A model generated the notes under the pieces. It did not search any database. It was not told the DNA's origin and saw only the letters and a list, made by a program, of their open reading frames with translations. Shown piece by piece: positions 6,401 through 10,514 of a stretch of 10,514 bases of DNA. The DNA comes from JACRBE01 sp964429005 (lineage in GTDB: Bacteria > Chlamydiota > Chlamydiia > Chlamydiales > JACRBE01). The stretch spans positions 1 through 10,514 of the forward strand of contig CAYSAJ010000044.1 in assembly GCA_964429005.1 (NCBI GenBank), written 5' to 3'. Numbering within the stretch: the stretch's first letter is position 1; the number at the start of each line of letters is the position of its first letter. Position numbers and translations under genes: made by a program.

Positions 6401-9400
6401 CAAAACGGATCAGGGAATGTAAGCTTTTCGGGTAGTGTCATCACAGTTTCTGGGGCTATTTCGTTTGCAAGCCCCATAACACTTGCAGGACCTCTCACTC
6501 TTTCGACAGGAACTGGTGGTGGAAACATAACTTTGTCAAATACAGTGAATGGCGGGCAAGCTCTAACTTGTACTGCAGGTACCGGAGCCATTTCTCTTGC
6601 AGGGGCAATAGGAGGATCTACAAGGGTTACAAGTCTCAGTATCAACAGCGCCGGGAATGTCACTGCCTCTGGATTAACTTTAGGGAGTTTATCTCAAGCC
6701 TCTGGAACTGGAACCACCACTTTTAATGGCGCAATAAACACAAATACAAGTGGAGGGATAAGTTTAACAGGAAATGCCTTCACCTTTAATGCCAACGCAA
6801 CAGCGACTACAAGTGGTCCTATTACGATTAATAATGCGGGACTCTTTACCCTCTCTTCAGGGATTGTTTTAAATGCTGCTGGAGCTTTTAGCCAAACAGG
6901 TTCTGCTACAAGCTCTCTCGCAGGACAAATTGTTTCAGGAGGAACAATTTCCTTTGCAAGAGGAATCACACTAGCCGGAGCCACAGTCCTCAACTCATCG
7001 AGTGCAAATCAAGATATCTCATTAGCAAGTACAGTGGATGGTGGTAATAACTTAACACTCAATCCAGGCTCAGGGAATATTACGATTTCAGGAGCTATAG
7101 GAGGGACAACTCGGATTGGGAATCTCATTTTTACAAATGGAACTGATATCTCGACTGTGAGTGTAAGCGCTGCAACGATTGCTCAATCCGCTGGACTTGG
7201 AACGACAACTTTTAACGGAGCGATCAATACGAATGCTGTGGGTGGAATTCAACTTGTCCTCAATAATTTTACAAGAGCAGGTTCGATTGTAACTACAAAT
7301 GGTGGGCCCTTAATTGTCACAAATAGTGGACTTCTTCAAGACATACTTGGAACAACGGCGACTTTAGATGGGCAATATCTCCAAAATGGATCAGGTCCTG
7401 TTAGCTTCAATGGAAGTATGACGACAAATAACCAACCGATCACTGTTTCAAGCGCCTTAACTTTAACTGGGAACATGGTTTTCAATTCAGGATCTGGGGC
7501 TGGCAATATCTCGATTGGTAATACTGTGAATGGAGCTTTTGATCTGACTCTTGCAGCGGGAACTGGAAATATCACACTTTCAGGTGCTATTGGAGGGGTC
7601 ACACCCATTTCTGCTCTAACGTTTTCTAGTGGAACTACGATCTCGACAGGCGCTATCGCAGCGTCGAACATCACCCAAACAGCGGGTAGTGGCACTACGA
7701 CTTTTAACAGTACTCTGACGACAAGTGGTGTCAATGGGATTTCTCTTACAGGGACAAATTTTTCATTACTCGGGATTGTGACCACTTCTGCTAACGGCCC
7801 TTTGACGATTGCCAAAACAGGGACTTTGAATATTGGAGCAGCTCTAAATGTTGATGGAGCTTTTACTCAGACCGGAGCTGGCACAGTAACACTCGGAGCA
7901 AATGTTACAACAAATTCTCAAGCCTTAAGTTTTGCAGCCCCTATTTCTCTTGGGGCGAATGTAGCTCTCAATTCTGGAACAGGCACTGGAAACATCACCT
8001 TATCGAGTACAGTGAATGGAAATCAGACTCTTAGTTTATCAGCAGCAGGAGGGAACGTTACATTTGGGGGGACGATTGGAGGTTCTACCCCTATTACTTC
8101 TTTAACGGCTTCAGGAAATAACATCTCTATAGCAAACATCGGAGGGGTTTCAGCAGGAATCAGTGGAGCTACAAGCTTAACGGCTGCCAATACATTATCG
8201 TTTGCAGGAACCACTTACAATACAAATGCAATAAGTATGACGGCGCCTACGATCAATTTTTCTGCAGGGGCTCCTACAACTCTTACCACATCGAATGATG
8301 CTCTTACTTTCTCTGCAACGGCGATGAACCTATCTTCTGGAACAGATCTTACTCTCAATTCTAGTGGCGGTAACATTACACTCGCGCCACTTGATGCGGC
8401 AAATGGCAATCTACGGACCTTGATAGTGAATGCAGGCACAGGAACGATTCAGACATCTACTATAGGTCTTAATTCTGCAAATGAATTTAGTTCGTTGTCA
8501 TTTACCGGAGGAGATATTCGTATAGGTGGTGGTATCGTATCTAATTCGATTTCATTTACCCCCTCAGGAACAATTTATGTTGGGGGAAATATCACGGCCA
8601 TTACAGGATCTCTGAGCTTCCCAGCAGCTGTTGTCCGTGATACAGTAGCAGGTGCTACACTCACCGTAGGAACTAATATTTCGTTTTCTTCGACACTGGA
8701 TGGAGATGCGGATAATACCAGAAGCTTAAATCTTAGCGCCCCTTCCGGAAATATCACTTTTACGGGGGCAATCGGCGCTACCCACCCTATTGATGTGCTT
8801 ACAATATCCTCTGCTGCTATCACAGCAAGTGGAGGATTTTCACAAACGGGAAGTGGGGGTGTGACTCTTAATAATACCATTACATCAGCCGGGGGAATAT
8901 CTTTTGCTAGTGCTATGGTGATTCCGAGTGGAACTGCGACTTTGACGACTGCTGCTGCTAACCAGCCGATTACATGCTCTAGTACAATTAATGGTCCAGG
9001 AAGTTTTACTGCTGCTGCTGGCACAAGCACAGTTACCTTAAGCGGAGAAATTGGGGGATCTACAAGAGTTAATGCCTTCACTATTTCTTCTTCCCAGAAT
9101 GCTGCAATCCCAGCCATCTATTCTTCTTCGATTAATATTAACAACACGGGAGGAACACTCACTGTTAATGGGAACACAGATACGAATGGAGCTAGTGGAG
9201 TTACAATCGTCACACAAAACTTTATTAGAACTGCTGGAGCTCCTACTACTGCAGGTGGAGGAGCATTTACTCTAACAGTCCCAGGCACTGTTACTAGTAC
9301 GCCGACAGGCCCTGCCATTATTAGTGGCAACTACTCTCTTTTGGGGGCTGGTACCTTTAATTTTGGTGGAAGTATCGTCAGTCAAACTGGGAATATTATT

Positions 9401-10514
9401 ATCGAAACATCTCTCAACCTTACCGGGAACGTTGCCTTTGATTCGTCAGGAGCAAACGGTACACTGACATTTAATCGGGCCATTAATGGTAACAACACTC
9501 TTACAGTGAATGCAGGATCTGGAAACATTCAATTTGATCAAGCGATTGGCAATCTTACCCCTATTAGCACTTTTACAATAACAAATGCAGGGGATGTAAC
9601 TCTTCAAGCGGTGAGCGCTTCTACAATTATACAGAGCGCCGGCTCTGGAACCACAACAATTAATGGAGCCGTTTCTACAACTTTAATAGGCGGAATTTCC
9701 TTAACAACCTCTGCAGTTGTCAGGGGCTCTTCGATTACAACGATTAATAGTGGGCCACTAACCATCAGTGGAGCCTTTACAAGCACAGCAGCGGGTGACA
9801 TTGACATTCGAGGAGCTTTCACCCAATCAGGAGGAGCTGTTTCCATCGGCGGGAACATCTTTACAACGGCCGATAATATTTCTTTTGGGGGCGCTGTCAC
9901 TTTGGCTTCAGCCCTTAATTTAGATACAGTCACTGGAAGCGCTGCTATTTCCTTTGGAAGCACAGTTGGAGGAGCGTATGACCTTACGCTCAACTCTAGA
10001 GGGGGTGCTGTCACTTTTTCTGGGGCACTCGGGACTTCTTTAGCTCCAATTGCAGATTTAAGTATTGTACAAGCAAGTAGTGTTACTGCAGCTAACATCT
10101 TTGCTTCCAGCGTAACACTTTCTTCTGCTACTGGCACCTCTTCTTTTTCAACCCTAAATACTAACGGCGCCTCTGGAATCAATTTAACGGGGACCACCTT
10201 TAGTTTTAATGGGCCTATTACCACAACAACAGGTGGAAATTTTACTCTAATAAATTCTGGAACTGGCACCTTCACCTCCAGCGCCACAGGCAATATTGAT
10301 GGTTATTTTCTCCAAAATGGAACAGGGGCTGTTTCATTTGCTAACTCACTCACAACAGCGGGAACGATTCAAGTAGCCCAAGGGGCAACACTTGCTGGAA
10401 ATACGATTTTTAATTCAACAGGGAATGACATAACGTTCCTAAGTACGATCAATGGGGCAAATAACCTGACCCTAAATGCTTCGGGAGCAGCGATTGCTTT
10501 AGCTGGACCTGTCG
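3446..10514 (+). CDS. TpsA exoprotein, filamentous-haemagglutinin family, C-terminus beyond the window
   Basis: An open frame without any stop from ATG 3446 to the window edge, 2356 whole codons. It is the secreted partner of the upstream TpsB and probably a surface fibre or adhesin. Residues 1-22 form a signal peptide (MNKGPFWFYC..., likely cut after LVA); it is short, not the extended type. Residues about 27-275 match the haemagglutinin-activity secretion domain: QPSSSS (70-75), RITG (80-83), ANGRLFLVNPYGVYFG (95-110) and VNVGSLVVSTL (115-125). The central motif is NPYG where the family usually has NPNG. A second conserved stretch follows: GGKVILWSD (356-364), SGNGGFVETSG (381-391) and WLLDP (414-418). 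From about residue 490 on, the protein is a Thr/Ser/Gly/Asn/Ala-rich array of roughly 163-residue modules, fitting a long beta-helix. Cysteines 437 and 460 precede the array. In the array I find one lysine (residue 1457) and no tryptophan. Cargo activity and any C-terminal domain are not visible. Confidence 0.95.
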   Translation, partial: MNKGPFWFYCLLFLVTTKGLVALPSNPEVISGHARLETEEKTKRITTSDKAILEFKNFNIKSKERVEFIQPSSSSTLLTRITGKESSKIYGELVANGRLFLVNPYGVYFGPESFVNVGSLVVSTLSIKNKDFLSENYSFVLDSEKKSSSIINEGTLKANAEGFIALLAPTIKNKGFIIAERNKIVLAAAEKITLDFSGDGLIRFVVDGDLEKALIENEGVIESAQGGISLSLRAAKKALESVVNTDGLESAVSLQEVNGEIRLLSSSELRALEVAIEAEGKIIASGEINAGGGPVHLLADEISLIGSHISTSSPSHGGEVLIGGDYQGRGDIKTAHLVHMDEKSTIYADALESGDGGKVILWSDDTTLFDGAIYARGGARSGNGGFVETSGALRFGSETGFVDTSAPHGHYGEWLLDPASITVATGGGGSLAQAANCGTNGNVTISPVTIASSASNVILCAQRNTTSTITVNNAINMTNAGVGITLTAGSTNTGTVTFNSGITTNGGAVAINGVVALGATTSLDTTGGGTTPAGANITFSNTINGAQNLTLNAGTAGTITASSAIGGTTRIGTLTITRAAGATFGAITAGAIAQTAGTGTVTFGALNTNTVSGINITGGAYTFNGTVTTSAAGPVVINNSGTVTIPSGSNFTPAGAFNQSGTGAVSLTGTVNTTNQNMTFNGPVTLGANLSLTSGGGAITFGSTINGAQTLSLTAGAGSISIGGNIGGTTPLTSFTIVSCNNLTTQGISAGFFNQSAGTGTTTINGAVALTNVSGFSFTGTNLTLNGNLTTAASGPTAIQVSGTFVQGSSSAISSDGAFTQSGTGTVQTAGSITTTQDNISFAGPVSLTSGTVSLSTGSTGIGNILFSSTVNGPGGLNLTAGTGNITFSGAAGTTTRIGAVTINSCTDLSNQGFTATSLNINSSGTATYNGDLNTSGASGVQLTGNVINRTGAIITTGGGSYTVTNSGLLTSVSSGTTSIEGSYTQNGSGNVSFSGSVITVSGAISFASPITLAGPLTLSTGTGGGNITLSNTVNGGQALTCTAGTGAISLAGAIGGSTRVTSLSINSAGNVTASGLTLGSLSQASGTGTTTFNGAINTNTSGGISLTGNAFTFNANATATTSGPITINNAGLFTLSSGIVLNAAGAFSQTGSATSSLAGQIVSGGTISFARGITLAGATVLNSSSANQDISLASTVDGGNNLTLNPGSGNITISGAIGGTTRIGNLIFTNGTDISTVSVSAATIAQSAGLGTTTFNGAINTNAVGGIQLVLNNFTRAGSIVTTNGGPLIVTNSGLLQDILGTTATLDGQYLQNGSGPVSFNGSMTTNNQPITVSSALTLTGNMVFNSGSGAGNISIGNTVNGAFDLTLAAGTGNITLSGAIGGVTPISALTFSSGTTISTGAIAASNITQTAGSGTTTFNSTLTTSGVNGISLTGTNFSLLGIVTTSANGPLTIAKTGTLNIGAALNVDGAFTQTGAGTVTLGANVTTNSQALSFAAPISLGANVALNSGTGTGNITLSSTVNGNQTLSLSAAGGNVTFGGTIGGSTPITSLTASGNNISIANIGGVSAGISGATSLTAANTLSFAGTTYNTNAISMTAPTINFSAGAPTTLTTSNDALTFSATAMNLSSGTDLTLNSSGGNITLAPLDAANGNLRTLIVNAGTGTIQTSTIGLNSANEFSSLSFTGGDIRIGGGIVSNSISFTPSGTIYVGGNITAITGSLSFPAAVVRDTVAGATLTVGTNISFSSTLDGDADNTRSLNLSAPSGNITFTGAIGATHPIDVLTISSAAITASGGFSQTGSGGVTLNNTITSAGGISFASAMVIPSGTATLTTAAANQPITCSSTINGPGSFTAAAGTSTVTLSGEIGGSTRVNAFTISSSQNAAIPAIYSSSININNTGGTLTVNGNTDTNGASGVTIVTQNFIRTAGAPTTAGGGAFTLTVPGTVTSTPTGPAIISGNYSLLGAGTFNFGGSIVSQTGNIIIETSLNLTGNVAFDSSGANGTLTFNRAINGNNTLTVNAGSGNIQFDQAIGNLTPISTFTITNAGDVTLQAVSASTIIQSAGSGTTTINGAVSTTLIGGISLTTSAVVRGSSITTINSGPLTISGAFTSTAAGDIDIRGAFTQSGGAVSIGGNIFTTADNISFGGAVTLASALNLDTVTGSAAISFGSTVGGAYDLTLNSRGGAVTFSGALGTSLAPIADLSIVQASSVTAANIFASSVTLSSATGTSSFSTLNTNGASGINLTGTTFSFNGPITTTTGGNFTLINSGTGTFTSSATGNIDGYFLQNGTGAVSFANSLTTAGTIQVAQGATLAGNTIFNSTGNDITFLSTINGANNLTLNASGAAIALAGPV
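5066..10514 (+). repeat. protein-level tandem repeat array, module about 163 aa (483-498 bases)
   Basis: A recurring anchor, (S/N)T(V/I)NG followed within a few residues by LTLxAGTGNIT and GAIGGTT, begins at 5066, 5552, 6050, 6539, 7028, 7520, 8006, (8690), 8981, 9476, 9959 and 10442. Regular spacings are 486, 498, 489, 489, 492, 486, 495, 483 and 483 bases, or 161-166 residues. After the anchor most modules carry QxAGTGTTTFNGAINTN, GISLTG, then QxGTGxVxFxG and ISFAxPVTL. The repeats are clear in protein but much weaker in DNA, since codons differ freely between copies. The pattern fits beta-helix coils of about 20 residues, roughly eight per module. The array continues past the window end. 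Confidence 0.9.
8006..8980 (+). repeat. irregular block within the module array
   Basis: Between the anchors at 8006 and 8981 the order of motifs breaks down. Anchor-like sites occur at 8393 (DAANGNL, with VNAGTGTI after it) and 8690 (STLDGDADN), giving sub-modules of 129, 99 and 97 residues. Together they make 325 residues, the length of two normal modules. The block includes stretches not seen elsewhere, such as NAISMTAPTINFSAG and GDIRIGGGIVSNS. The reading frame is intact throughout. It looks like a rearranged or strongly diverged pair of modules. Confidence 0.7.

Noticed and set aside
5926..6993. Minus-strand frames at 5926-6165, 6400-6663 and 6694-6993
   Set aside because: Same antisense shadow of the repeat array.
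7336..9117. Minus-strand frames at 7336-7815, 8023-8214, 8215-8439 and 8575-9117
   Set aside because: All are antisense shadows of the tpsA modules, rich in Val, Pro and Ala, and related to each other only because the modules are.
5802..9275. Plus-strand frames at 5802-5990 and 9051-9275
   Set aside because: They are off-frame readings of tpsA codons (Leu/Gln-rich) with no ribosome site and no recognisable content.
9604..10293. 229-aa open frame on the minus strand
   Set aside because: It lies wholly within tpsA. Its Val/Pro/Ala/Leu-rich product is the antisense image of the Thr/Gly/Asn repeat and matches no family I know. Similar frames occur all along the array.
5066..10514. Chlamydial polymorphic membrane protein (GGAI/FxxN) repeats
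   Set aside because: GGAI- or GGAV-like strings appear here and there, but there is no paired FxxN pattern, and the head is a TPS secretion domain with an upstream TpsB.
5066..10514. CRISPR or DNA-level satellite array
   Set aside because: There are no short identical repeats with spacers. The repetition is at protein level with diverged codons and an unbroken frame.

Overview
The window looks like chromosomal DNA of a Gram-negative bacterium. The evidence is a complete two-partner secretion (type Vb) transporter gene followed directly by its giant secreted partner, and both partners need an outer membrane. The DNA is moderately AT-rich by eye. I cannot place the organism from this sequence. 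An environmental chlamydia or a Legionella-like intracellular bacterium would fit my impression of the proteins, but that is a low-confidence hunch.

Layout. Positions 1-1199 hold two plus-strand genes in a probable small operon: an unrecognised 163-aa protein (47-538) and a LysE/RhtB-type membrane exporter (582-1199). Both use non-ATG starts (TTG and GTG) backed by strong Shine-Dalgarno sequences, and a near-perfect extended -10 promoter lies at 13-21. A NUDIX hydrolase (1192-1623, minus strand) converges on the exporter, and the two 3' ends overlap by 8 bases. The 127-base gap at 1624-1750 is the divergent control region between the NUDIX gene and the secretion operon, with a candidate promoter in each direction.

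Positions 1751-10514 are the two-partner secretion locus. The TpsB transporter (562 aa, signal peptide, two POTRA domains, 16-strand-type barrel with an IRGF...GD loop motif) ends 6 bases before the ATG of the TpsA exoprotein. TpsA is open without a stop from 3446 to the window edge: 2356 codons are visible and the C-terminus is missing. It has a short signal peptide, a recognisable filamentous-haemagglutinin secretion domain (NPYG variant of NPNG), a WLLDP-containing junction, and then a long Thr/Ser/Gly/Asn/Ala-rich array of modules of about 163 residues that is almost free of lysine. The long minus-strand reading frames across this gene are shadows of its biased composition.

How it works together. 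From family knowledge, TpsA is exported to the periplasm by Sec, its N-terminal domain is recognised by the TpsB POTRA domains, and it is threaded through the TpsB barrel to fold outside as a long beta-helix fibre, probably an adhesin. The points most worth a second look are the nested repeat structure with two module flavours, one block (8006-8980) that keeps the length of two modules but has lost their internal order, and an intrinsic-terminator-like hairpin with a T-tract inside the signal-peptide codons of tpsB. Apart from these, the locus is a recognisable known type of system.
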